Source: Acuticoccus yangtzensis (GTDB lineage Bacteria; Pseudomonadota; Alphaproteobacteria; Rhizobiales; Amorphaceae). From it: 64,000 nucleotides of DNA. The DNA is taken from assembly GCF_001927245.1 (NCBI RefSeq), contig NZ_MJUX01000001.1:744001-808000 (forward strand), read 5' to 3'. A program made the translations under genes and the position numbers. Shown one piece after another: positions 25,226 through 33,510 of the stretch; the stretch's first letter is position 1; the number at the start of each line of letters is the position of its first letter. The notes below the pieces were generated by a model. The model saw only the letters and a list, made by a program, of their open reading frames with translations. It searched no databases and was not told where the DNA came from.

Positions 25226-28200
25226 GCGAGACCTACGAGCACGTCGCCCCCGCGCGCTACCGCATCTCCGGCAAGGGCCGCGTCAACGACCTCGCCCCCG
25301 TGCGCTTCACGTTTGACGGGCGTGAGATCGTCGCCGCCGCGGGCGACACCGTGGCTTCGGCGCTGTTGGCGCACGGCATCCACCTCGTCGGCCGCTCGTT
25401 CAAGTATCACCGGCCGCGCGGCGTGGTGACGGCGGGGAGCGAGGAGCCCAACGCACTGATCCGCGTGACGCACAGCGCCAAAGGCGGCGAAGGCCGGACG
25501 GAGCCGAACACCCGCGCCACCATGCAGGAGGCGGTCGAGGGGCTGAAGGTGGAAAGCCAGAACCGCTGGCCGTCCCTGTCGTTCGATGCGCTCAGCCTCA
25601 ACGACCGGCTGTCGCGCGTCCTCGGAGCGGGCTTCTACTACAAGACGTTCAAATGGCCGCGCTCCTTCTGGGACAAGGTCTACGAGCCGGCGATCCGCGC
25701 CGCCGCCGGCCTCGGCCGCGCGCCGACGGAGGACGACCCGGACCACTACTCGTCCCGCTACGCCTTCTGCGATATTCTGGTGGTGGGCGCCGGTCCCGCG
25801 GGCCTTGCCGCCGCGATGGCCGCCGCCGGCGATGGCCGCCGCGTCATCCTCGCCGACGAGTCCGGCGAGCCGGGCGGCAGCCTGCTCGCGATGCCCGCCG
25901 CCACCATCGACGGCAAACCAGCCTGGGTGTGGCTGGCCGAAACCTTGGAGACGCTTGCCGCCGCCGGGGTGACGATCCTGCTCCGCACCACCGCCATCGC
26001 CTACGACCACGAGAACATGGTCGGCCTCGTCGAGCGCGTGACGGACCACCTTGCGACCGCCCCCGCGGACCTGCCGCGCGAACGCTTTTGGCGCGTGCGG
26101 GCGGGCCGCGTCGTGCTCGCCCAAGGCGCCATCGAAAAGCCGCTGGTGTTCGACGGGAACGACCGCCCCGGCGTGATGCTGGCCGGCGCCGCGCAGACCT
26201 ACCTCAACCGCTACGGTGTCGCGGTCGGCCGCCATGTCGCCGTCGCCACCAGCCACGACAGCGCCTGGCACACCGCCTTTGCGCTGACCGACGCAGGCGT
26301 CACCGTCGCCATGATCGCCGACACGCGGGCCCAAGTCGCCCCGGCGCTGACGGCGGCTGCGGCGGAGCGCGGCATCGCGGTGATGCTCTCCACCGTCCCC
26401 GTCGCCACCCAGGGCACCAAACGGATCAAGGGCGTGTGGCTCGCCGAGCGCACAGGCGACACGGTGGCGGAGGCGGGTTACCACGCGTGCGACGCGCTTC
26501 TGATGTCGGGCGGGTGGACGCCCGCCGTCAGTCTCTTCAGCCACACCAAGGGCAAGCTCGCCTGGGATGCCGCCACCGGCCGCTTCCTGCCGGACACCTC
26601 GCCCGAAGCCTGCCACACGGCCGGTGCCGGCGCCGGTGTCTGGGGCCTCGCCGATGCGCTCGCCAGCGGCGCCGAGGCGGGCGCCGCCGCGGCCGGAACC
26701 ACTGCGCCTTCATTCACCGTCACAGGCGACGATGCCGGCACCGGCGCACCGGAAGGCGCCCTCCCGTCGGACCGTCCGGCCCGCAAGGCGTTCGTGGACT
26801 TCCAGAACGACGTGACGGCCAAGGACATCCGCCTCGCCGTCACCGAGGGGATGCGCTCGATCGAGCACATCAAGCGCTACACCACCACCGGGATGGCGAC
26901 GGATCAGGGCAAGCTCTCCAACATCAACGGTCTGATGATCGCCGCCGAAGCGCTGGGCAAGACCCCGCCGGAGGTCGGCCTCACCACCTTCCGCCCGCCC
27001 TATACGCCGACCACCTTCGCCGCCCTTGCAGGACCGCGCCGCGGCGCCACCTTCGAGGTGACGCGCAAGACGGTGATCGACCCGTGGGCCGAGGCGGCGG
27101 GCGCCGTGTTCGAGCCTGTCGCCCTGTGGCGCCGCGCCCGCTACTTCCCCAAGGGCGTGGAGACCATGGACGAGGCGGTGGCGCGCGAGTGCAGGACCAC
27201 CCGCAAGACCGCCGGCATCTTCGATGCGTCGACGCTGGGCAAGATCGAGGTCGTCGGCCCGGACGCAGCAGAGTTCCTGAACCGCATGTACACCAACCCG
27301 ATGCTGAAGCTCGGCGTCGGCAAGTGCCGCTATGCGCTGATGCTGGGTGATGACGGCTTCATCCGCGACGATGGCGTGATCGCCCGCGTCGCCGAGGACC
27401 GGTTCCACGTCACCACCACCACGGGCGGCGCCCCGCGGGTGCTCGCCACCATGGAGGACTACCTTCAGACCGAGTGGCCGGACCTCAAAGTGTGGCTCAC
27501 CTCCACCACGGAGGAGTGGGCGACGATCGCCATCAACGGCCCCAAGGCGCGCGAGATCCTGAAGCCGTTCATCAAGGACGCGGACATTTCCGCCGAGGCC
27601 TTCCCGCACATGTCCATGCTGGAGTGCAGCTTCGCTGGCGTTCCGTGCCGCCTCTTCCGCGTCTCGTTCACCGGCGAACTGGGGTTCGAGGTGAACGTCG
27701 GCGCCGCCGAGGGGCGCAAGGTGTGGGAGTTGATCGTGGGTGCGGGCGAGAAGGTCGGCGCCTGCGTCTACGGCACCGAGACGATGCACGTCCTGCGCGC
27801 GGAGAAGGGCTACATCATCGTCGGCCAGGAGACGGACGGGACGGTTACACCGCAGGATGCGGGCCTCTCCTGGGCGCTCGGCAAGACGAAAGCCGATTTC
27901 GTCGGCATGCGCGCGCTGAAGCGGCCGGACATGGCGAAGGCCGACCGCAAACAGCTCGTCGGCCTCTTCACCGAGGATCCGGGCACGGTGCTGGAGGAAG
28001 GCGCGCAGATCGTCGAGGGTCCAGATGAGCCGCTGCCGATGACCATGCTCGGCCACGTCACCTCGTCCTATATGAGCGCCACCTTGGGCCGGTCGATCGC
28101 CATGGCGGTCGTCTCCGGCGGTCACGCGCGGATGGGCGAGACGCTCTACGTGCCGATGGACGACGGCGTGATCGCCGCCACCGTCACCTCAACCGTGTTC

Positions 28201-28233
28201 TTCGACCCCGAAGGAGCGCGCCTCAATGGCTGA
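25222..28233 (+). CDS. soxA: sarcosine oxidase subunit alpha
   Basis: 1003 residues starting at the GTG that overlaps the soxD stop (GTGA); upstream in-frame codons are the shadow of soxD. The N-terminal part has a ferredoxin-like fold (VRFTFDGREIVAAAGDTVAS, FKYHRPRG). A dinucleotide-binding domain follows with DILVVGAGPAGLAAAMAAAG (about 182-200), and the C-terminal 400 residues are a GcvT-type folate-binding domain (GELGFEVNV, RAEKGYIIVGQETDG). Full length and intact. Confidence 0.95.
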   Translation: MSETYEHVAPARYRISGKGRVNDLAPVRFTFDGREIVAAAGDTVASALLAHGIHLVGRSFKYHRPRGVVTAGSEEPNALIRVTHSAKGGEGRTEPNTRATMQEAVEGLKVESQNRWPSLSFDALSLNDRLSRVLGAGFYYKTFKWPRSFWDKVYEPAIRAAAGLGRAPTEDDPDHYSSRYAFCDILVVGAGPAGLAAAMAAAGDGRRVILADESGEPGGSLLAMPAATIDGKPAWVWLAETLETLAAAGVTILLRTTAIAYDHENMVGLVERVTDHLATAPADLPRERFWRVRAGRVVLAQGAIEKPLVFDGNDRPGVMLAGAAQTYLNRYGVAVGRHVAVATSHDSAWHTAFALTDAGVTVAMIADTRAQVAPALTAAAAERGIAVMLSTVPVATQGTKRIKGVWLAERTGDTVAEAGYHACDALLMSGGWTPAVSLFSHTKGKLAWDAATGRFLPDTSPEACHTAGAGAGVWGLADALASGAEAGAAAAGTTAPSFTVTGDDAGTGAPEGALPSDRPARKAFVDFQNDVTAKDIRLAVTEGMRSIEHIKRYTTTGMATDQGKLSNINGLMIAAEALGKTPPEVGLTTFRPPYTPTTFAALAGPRRGATFEVTRKTVIDPWAEAAGAVFEPVALWRRARYFPKGVETMDEAVARECRTTRKTAGIFDASTLGKIEVVGPDAAEFLNRMYTNPMLKLGVGKCRYALMLGDDGFIRDDGVIARVAEDRFHVTTTTGGAPRVLATMEDYLQTEWPDLKVWLTSTTEEWATIAINGPKAREILKPFIKDADISAEAFPHMSMLECSFAGVPCRLFRVSFTGELGFEVNVGAAEGRKVWELIVGAGEKVGACVYGTETMHVLRAEKGYIIVGQETDGTVTPQDAGLSWALGKTKADFVGMRALKRPDMAKADRKQLVGLFTEDPGTVLEEGAQIVEGPDEPLPMTMLGHVTSSYMSATLGRSIAMAVVSGGHARMGETLYVPMDDGVIAATVTSTVFFDPEGARLNG

Positions 28234-28723
28234 TGTCACCATCCGCACCCTCACCCGCGCGGCCCGCTTCTCGGTGCGCTGCGGCGAGGCGGACCGCACC
28301 GCCGCCGCCGAGGCGCTGGGCGTCCCGCTGATCGGGACCATCGGCGCCATCGCCGTCGCCGGCCCCCGCCGCTCCCTGTGCCTGGGGCCGGACGAGTGGA
28401 TCGTCGCGGCGCCGCTGGAGGACGGGCCGGCGATGACCGCCGCCTTCGCCGCCTCCCCCGCCGTGGGCAGTCTGGTGGAGGTCACCAACCGCGACGTGAC
28501 GTTCGCCATCACCGGCCCCGGCGGCGAGGAGCTGCTCGCCCACGGCTGCCCGCGCGACCTCTCCAAGCTCGCACCCGGCCGCGGCGTGCGCACGGTGTTC
28601 GACGGGGTGAGCGTGGTGCTGTGGCGCTTCGACGACCGCTTCGAGATGACGGTCTGGCGCTCCTACGTGCCGTTCGTGGAGGCCCTTCTGAGCGCCGCCG
28701 CGCGGGAGATGCAAGCCGCCTGA
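28226..28723 (+). CDS. soxG: sarcosine oxidase subunit gamma
   Basis: 165 residues, start overlapping the soxA stop by eight bases. It has a GcvT-like fold of the gamma subunit with LCLGPDEWIVAAP and VEVTNRDVTFAITGPG. It is the last gene of soxBDAG; no folate genes (glyA, purU, folD) follow, unlike in many relatives. Confidence 0.93.
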   Translation: MADVTIRTLTRAARFSVRCGEADRTAAAEALGVPLIGTIGAIAVAGPRRSLCLGPDEWIVAAPLEDGPAMTAAFAASPAVGSLVEVTNRDVTFAITGPGGEELLAHGCPRDLSKLAPGRGVRTVFDGVSVVLWRFDDRFEMTVWRSYVPFVEALLSAAAREMQAA

Positions 28724-28838
28724 GCCGCCTGACCGCCACGAAGCTCTTGATCGCGTCAACCGGCTGTTGACCTTGTTGGGTCATCATTCAATGAGGCGTG
28801 TATAGTGCGGGGCAGAGTGGCCCCTGGCGGAGTACGGC

Positions 28839-30167
28839 ATGAGACCTCTCATCGGGCGAGGCGATGCCGCCCGGCGTTTCGCCGCGGCGATCTGCGCGGC
28901 GTTGACGGCGATGGCTGCCGTCGCGCCCGCCGTGGCGCAGACGACCACCGTCCCACGCCCCAAGCCGCGGCCCCATTTCGAGATGTCGCGGTCCGCCGGG
29001 CCGGGCGCGACGGCCGCCGCGCCGGTCGACACCCCCGCGCAGACGACCGCCACAACGGAAGCGGTGCCGGTGCCGGAGCCCAATTCCCGCTTCGCCCTCA
29101 TCGACGAGGTGCTGCGCGAGAGCGGCATTCCCATCCCCGCCGCGGCGCCGACCGCCTTCTCGATGACGGTCGATCCGCGAGCCAACCCGGCGGTGCGCGC
29201 CACCGAGGCGGTTGCCGCCTCGCTGACCGCGCCTGTGCGCACCACGCCCGCACCCTCGCCCGCACCCTCACCCACGCCTTCCCCGGCCACGGTCGAAACC
29301 GCCGCCGCGGTCGCCCCGCGCGCCGAACCCGCGCGGCGCGACACGGCGCCGCCGGCCGCCGCTCCCTCGGCCGTGGCTCCGTCCGTCGCGGCTCCCTCTG
29401 CCGCAACGCCGCCGGCCACCAAGCCCGAAGCGCCGCAGACCGCCGCCACGACCGACGCGCCGCCGGAGACGCCCGAGGCCGCCCCCGTCACCACCCGGCC
29501 GAAGCCCAAGCCGGCCGTCAGAACCGCGACGCGCCTCGCCCCGAACGGCACCACCAAGCGGCGCACCGAAGGCCCGCCCAGCAGCGGCAACCGGGTGCAG
29601 GAAAGCGTGCGCGCGGCGCGGCTCGACCCCGGGGACGGCCCCGCCTGCGAGGCGGCGCTGAAGGGCAACGCCACCTTCACCGTGCGCGATGCGGTACGCG
29701 ACAACAGCTGCGGCGCGCCGCGTCCGCTGTCGGTCAGCGCCGTGGAGGGCGTGGCGCTGTCGTCCACCGCCACCTTGCGCTGCCCCGTCGCCACCGCCTT
29801 CGCCGACTGGACGGAAACCGTGGTTAAGCCCGCCGCGAAGAAGCACTTCCGGCAGGACATCGCCAGCTACGTGATGGGGCCGAGCTACGCCTGCCGCACG
29901 CGCCGCAACGGCTCGCGCACCACGCGGCTGTCCGAGCACGCCTTCGCCAACGCAGTCGACGTCGCGGGCTTCAAGCTGAAGGACGGCACCGTCATCATGG
30001 TGGAGCCGAACCATTCGGGCGCGGCGAAGGCGTTCCAGGCGGAGGTGCGCAAGGGGGCGTGCGGCCCGTTCAAGACGGTGCTCGGCCCGCGCACCGTGGC
30101 CTATCACGACGATCACCTTCACCTCGATTCCGCGCCGCGCGGCAACGGTTCCATTTACTGCCGGTGA
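28839..30167 (+). CDS. extensin-family (extensin_C) secreted protein
   Basis: 442 residues. It begins with a signal peptide (cleavage after APAVA near residue 33), then about 200 residues rich in Pro, Ala and Thr with repeats such as AAPSA, then an extensin-like C-terminal domain (about 260-442). The domain shows SEHAFANAVDVAGF and YHDDHLHLDS, the metal-binding His/Asp pattern shared with D-Ala-D-Ala peptidase-like enzymes, plus paired Cys residues. It is probably a periplasmic cell-wall or envelope protein. The Pro-rich stretch could span the peptidoglycan. Confidence 0.88.
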   Translation: MRPLIGRGDAARRFAAAICAALTAMAAVAPAVAQTTTVPRPKPRPHFEMSRSAGPGATAAAPVDTPAQTTATTEAVPVPEPNSRFALIDEVLRESGIPIPAAAPTAFSMTVDPRANPAVRATEAVAASLTAPVRTTPAPSPAPSPTPSPATVETAAAVAPRAEPARRDTAPPAAAPSAVAPSVAAPSAATPPATKPEAPQTAATTDAPPETPEAAPVTTRPKPKPAVRTATRLAPNGTTKRRTEGPPSSGNRVQESVRAARLDPGDGPACEAALKGNATFTVRDAVRDNSCGAPRPLSVSAVEGVALSSTATLRCPVATAFADWTETVVKPAAKKHFRQDIASYVMGPSYACRTRRNGSRTTRLSEHAFANAVDVAGFKLKDGTVIMVEPNHSGAAKAFQAEVRKGACGPFKTVLGPRTVAYHDDHLHLDSAPRGNGSIYCR

Positions 30168-30237
30168 CCGGGCCATTCCTTGCCGGTTCATGTGCGCGGC
30201 CATAAGTCCCATCCCGCATGATTTTCGGGAGCCGACG

Positions 30238-31539
30238 ATGATCCGAACCTCTGGCGCACTGATGCTGATCGTGGGTGCCCTCGCCTTCGGGGGTCCACCG
30301 GCCGCGGCCGATCCGCTGCCCGTGGTCTCACCCGAGGCGGCGGGGCTGTCGGCCGAACGGCTCGCCATGGCGGGCGCCAAGCTCGAGGCGGACATCGCAG
30401 CGGGCACCATCCCCGGCGCGGTGCTGACCGTGCTGCGCGGCGGCAAGGTCGCCTACCAGAAGGCGTTCGGCATCGCCGACGGGCGGGCCGGAACGCCGAT
30501 GGCGGAGGATTCCATCTTCCGCATCTATTCCATGACCAAGCCGGTCACGAGCCTCGTCGTCATGCAGCTCGTCGAGGAGGGCCGCATCCTCCTCACCGAC
30601 CCGGTGTCGAAATATATCCCCTCCTTCGCGGATCCGGTGATCGGTGTCGAAGGTGTCGACGAGGCGGGCGACCCGGTTCTGGCGGACGAGATCCCCGCGG
30701 CACGCGAGCCGACCATTCACGACCTGCTGCGCCACACGGCCGGGCTGGTCTACGGCGCAACCGGGCGCGGTGCCGTGCGCGACATCTATTTCGACACCGA
30801 GATCACCCGCGCGATCATGCCCAACCGGGAGATGGCGAAGACGATCGGCGAGGCGCCGCTGGCGTTCGAGCCGGGGACGGGCTGGGAATATGGCCGGGCC
30901 ACGGACGTTCTGGGCGCGATCATCGAGGAGGTGGAGGGCCGGCCGCTGTCGGAGGTCTTCGAGGCACGCGTCTTCGGCCCGCTCGGCATGGTGGACACGG
31001 CGTTTTGGGTGGAAGACGAGGCGGACCGGGCGCGGGTCGCGCAGCCGGCCGATTCGCCGCTCGGCGGACGCGAATTCATGCTGAAGGCGGACCGCAAGCC
31101 CTCGTTCGAATCGGGCGGCAACGGTCTCTTTTCCACCGCGCCGGACTATGCCCGCTTCACGGCGATGCTGATGAACGGCGGCACCTTGGACGGTGTGCGC
31201 ATCATCGGCGAGCGCACATTGGCGTTCATGACGTCGGACCACCTCGGCGCGATCCCTCATGGCGCGCCGGAGGGGGTGAAGTCGCTCGGCTATCTGCCGG
31301 GGCCGGGCTACGGTTTCGGCCTCGGCTTCGCGGTGCGTCTGGCGGAGGGCGAGGCGCCCTTCCCCGGCTCACCCGGCGATTATTTCTGGGGTGGCGGCGG
31401 CGGCACCTATTTCTGGGTGGACCCGGCGCAGGACCTGGCGGCGATCTTCATGCTGCAGGGCGCCCGCCAGGGACAACACTACCGCCCCCTCCTGCGCAGC
31501 ATGATCTACGCGGCGATCACCGGCATGCCGGCGGACTGA
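30238..31539 (+). CDS. serine hydrolase, class C beta-lactamase / esterase family
   Basis: 433 residues from the ATG at MIRTSGALML, with a signal peptide cleaved near residue 24. The catalytic S98-M-T-K101 (IYSMTKPV) is intact, the Tyr motif is WEYGRATD, and the C-terminal motif is WGGGGGTYF in place of KTG. This suggests an EstB-type esterase or D-aminopeptidase rather than a true beta-lactamase. Separated from the extensin gene by 70 bases; ends at a strong shared terminator. Confidence 0.88.
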   Translation: MIRTSGALMLIVGALAFGGPPAAADPLPVVSPEAAGLSAERLAMAGAKLEADIAAGTIPGAVLTVLRGGKVAYQKAFGIADGRAGTPMAEDSIFRIYSMTKPVTSLVVMQLVEEGRILLTDPVSKYIPSFADPVIGVEGVDEAGDPVLADEIPAAREPTIHDLLRHTAGLVYGATGRGAVRDIYFDTEITRAIMPNREMAKTIGEAPLAFEPGTGWEYGRATDVLGAIIEEVEGRPLSEVFEARVFGPLGMVDTAFWVEDEADRARVAQPADSPLGGREFMLKADRKPSFESGGNGLFSTAPDYARFTAMLMNGGTLDGVRIIGERTLAFMTSDHLGAIPHGAPEGVKSLGYLPGPGYGFGLGFAVRLAEGEAPFPGSPGDYFWGGGGGTYFWVDPAQDLAAIFMLQGARQGQHYRPLLRSMIYAAITGMPAD

Positions 31540-31567
31540 GCCCCCTTTGCGTGTCCGCCCCGAACGC

Positions 31568-31598
31568 AAAAAGCCCGCGCGGTGAGCGCGGGCTTTTT
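31568..31598. terminator. bidirectional Rho-independent terminator
   Basis: AAAAAGCCCGCGC and GCGCGGGCTTTTT form a 13-bp inverted repeat with a short loop, serving both the serine hydrolase (plus) and the convergent decarboxylase gene (minus). Confidence 0.92.
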
Positions 31599-31620
31599 CG
31601 TCACGCCGGGGCCGATGGCC

Positions 31621-32745
31621 TCAGATCACGTAGGACGCCAGCGGGGGGAAGCCGTTGAAGGCGACCGAGGCGTAGGTGGTCGTGTAGGCGCCCGTGCCGG
31701 CGATGAAGAGCTCGTCGCCGATCTCGAGGTTGATCGGCAGCGGGTACGGGGTCTTCTCGTACATCACGTCGACGGAGTCGCAGGTCGGGCCGGCGAGGAT
31801 CACCGGGCTCGTCTCACCGCCGCGCGAGGAGGTGATCGGATAGCGAATGGCCTCGTCCATCGTCTCCGCCAGGCCGTTGAACTTGCCGCAGTCCAAGTAG
31901 ACCCATCGGATATCGTCCTTGGCCTTCTGGGACACGAGGATCACCTCGGTCTTCAGAATGCCGGCGTTGCCCACCATGCCGCGGCCCGGCTCGATGATCG
32001 TCTCGGGCAGACGGTTGCCGAAGTGGGCGCGGATGGAGGCGTTGATCTCCTGGCCGTACTCGCCTTCCTCGGGGATGTCCTCGAGATAACGGGTGGCGAA
32101 GCCGCCGCCGAGGTTCACCATCTTCAGCTCGATGCCCTTGTAGGACAGGGTGCGGAAGATGTTGGCCGACGACTCCAGCGCCTGATCCCAAGCGCGCGGG
32201 TTCTTCTGCTGCGAGCCGACGTGGAAAGACACGCCGTAGGCGGTGAGGCCGGAACGGTGAGCGTGCGACAGGACGTCGATCGCCATGTCGGGCTCGCAGC
32301 CGAACTTGCGCGACAGGGCCCACTCGGCGCCCTCGCCGTCGCACAGGATGCGGCAATAGACGCGGGCACCGGGGGCGGCGCGGGCGACCTTGTCCACCTC
32401 GGCCTCGCAATCGACGGCGAACATCGTCACGCCGCGGGCGTGGGCGGCGGCGACGTCACGCTCTTTCTTGATCGTGTTGCCGAAGGAGATGCGGTTCGGG
32501 GTCGCACCGGCGGCCAGCGCCATGTCGATCTCCTGCACCGAGGCGCAGTCGAAATTGGAGCCGAGCTCGGCCAGGAGGGCGAGGATCTCGGGCGCGGGGT
32601 TGGCCTTTACCGCATAGAAGATGCGGCTATCCGGCATGGCTTTTGCAAAGCGCAGATAGTTCTCGCGCACGACCTCGAGGTCGACGACGAGGCAGGGGCC
32701 CTCCGGACGGCGATCGCGGAGGAAGTTCATGATGCGGTCGGTCAT
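31621..32745 (-). CDS. type III PLP-dependent ornithine/lysine decarboxylase
   Basis: 374 residues. The PLP lysine is K47 in FYAVKANP, and the catalytic CDSVDV (C322-D323) is that of eukaryotic-type ornithine decarboxylases. NLGGGF (phosphate loop) and EPGRGMVG are also intact. It makes putrescine (or cadaverine) in the cytosol. This short form without the N-terminal wing of fold-I enzymes is typical of Alphaproteobacteria. A leader of several hundred bases lies upstream. Transcribed alone and ending at the shared terminator. Confidence 0.93.
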   Translation of the reverse strand: MTDRIMNFLRDRRPEGPCLVVDLEVVRENYLRFAKAMPDSRIFYAVKANPAPEILALLAELGSNFDCASVQEIDMALAAGATPNRISFGNTIKKERDVAAAHARGVTMFAVDCEAEVDKVARAAPGARVYCRILCDGEGAEWALSRKFGCEPDMAIDVLSHAHRSGLTAYGVSFHVGSQQKNPRAWDQALESSANIFRTLSYKGIELKMVNLGGGFATRYLEDIPEEGEYGQEINASIRAHFGNRLPETIIEPGRGMVGNAGILKTEVILVSQKAKDDIRWVYLDCGKFNGLAETMDEAIRYPITSSRGGETSPVILAGPTCDSVDVMYEKTPYPLPINLEIGDELFIAGTGAYTTTYASVAFNGFPPLASYVI

Positions 32746-33510
32746 TGGCGCAACCCCAAAGCAAAGAAGGTTTGCGTCGGCACGACATCGTTCGGCTGCG
32801 CTGTGGAGGCGTCAGCCGTCGTCCGTCGAACCGAATGGCCCCCGCAACTGCCTGTTCGGCGGGGACACGTCGCGTCACACGATCCACACGCACGGCGGTG
32901 AAGCCGGACGGCGGGGCGATAGAGACGGTGTTCCGAGGGGGTGTGGTCCCTTGGCGTTCCGTCTTGTGATGCTAGCGCTTTGGATGGGGGTGTCCCGTCC
33001 GCACGCCTGGCAAGGAAGTAAGTGCCTCTTCAGTGACCCCGGCATTTGGACAGCCGGAAGAGACCAAAAAAGCCCTCTACGTCGTTGCTTCAAGTCGCGC
33101 TGCGTTGGGTTGATCGGCAGCTCCTCGCTGCCAACGTCCACCGCAGGGTCCGGTTCAATCCGGAAGACCGGTCATTGCCCCGCAGGATCCAGGCCCGCTC
33201 CAGCCGCTGCGAACAGCTGAGGCGTGGCACCCAGGTCCTGCGATGACCGGCACGCGACCACAGGCACGTGCGAAATTGGGCAAGGCGTATATGCTTGAGG
33301 GCCGCGGCATTTGCAAGGGGCGATCAGCCCTCCGACACGCAAAACTGTGTTTTTCCGCAAGGGCCGAGCGGACCCGCCGACCCGAGCGCCCGCGCGCCGC
33401 CGCACGGTCACGGCGGCCTCACGCCGCAGCACCGCCATCTTGATCGCGCGCGCGGGTGATGCGCGCCTGCGTCCGTTCCCCCGAACTTCAACTTGGTGCA
33501 AATAGCGCGC
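32746..33510 (-). promoter_or_regulatory. long intergenic region: candidate speF-type leader of the decarboxylase
   Basis: No convincing gene in 765 bases. Alphaproteobacterial ornithine decarboxylase genes often carry the speF RNA leader. On the minus strand several pairings are visible here, such as CCGGC/GCCGG at 33037-33060 and GACGG/CCGTC spanning about 32923-32965. A frame from 33045 to 32875 could encode a basic leader peptide of 56 residues (MPGSLKRHLLP...), but it has no Shine-Dalgarno. The plus-strand end must contain the antiporter promoter. Assignment to speF is a guess that an Rfam search would settle. Confidence 0.35.

Noticed and set aside
30238-31539. True class C beta-lactamase (AmpC)
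   Set aside because: The SxxK is present but the KTG motif is replaced by a Gly-rich WGGGGGT segment and the Tyr motif is atypical; an esterase or peptidase of the same fold is more likely.
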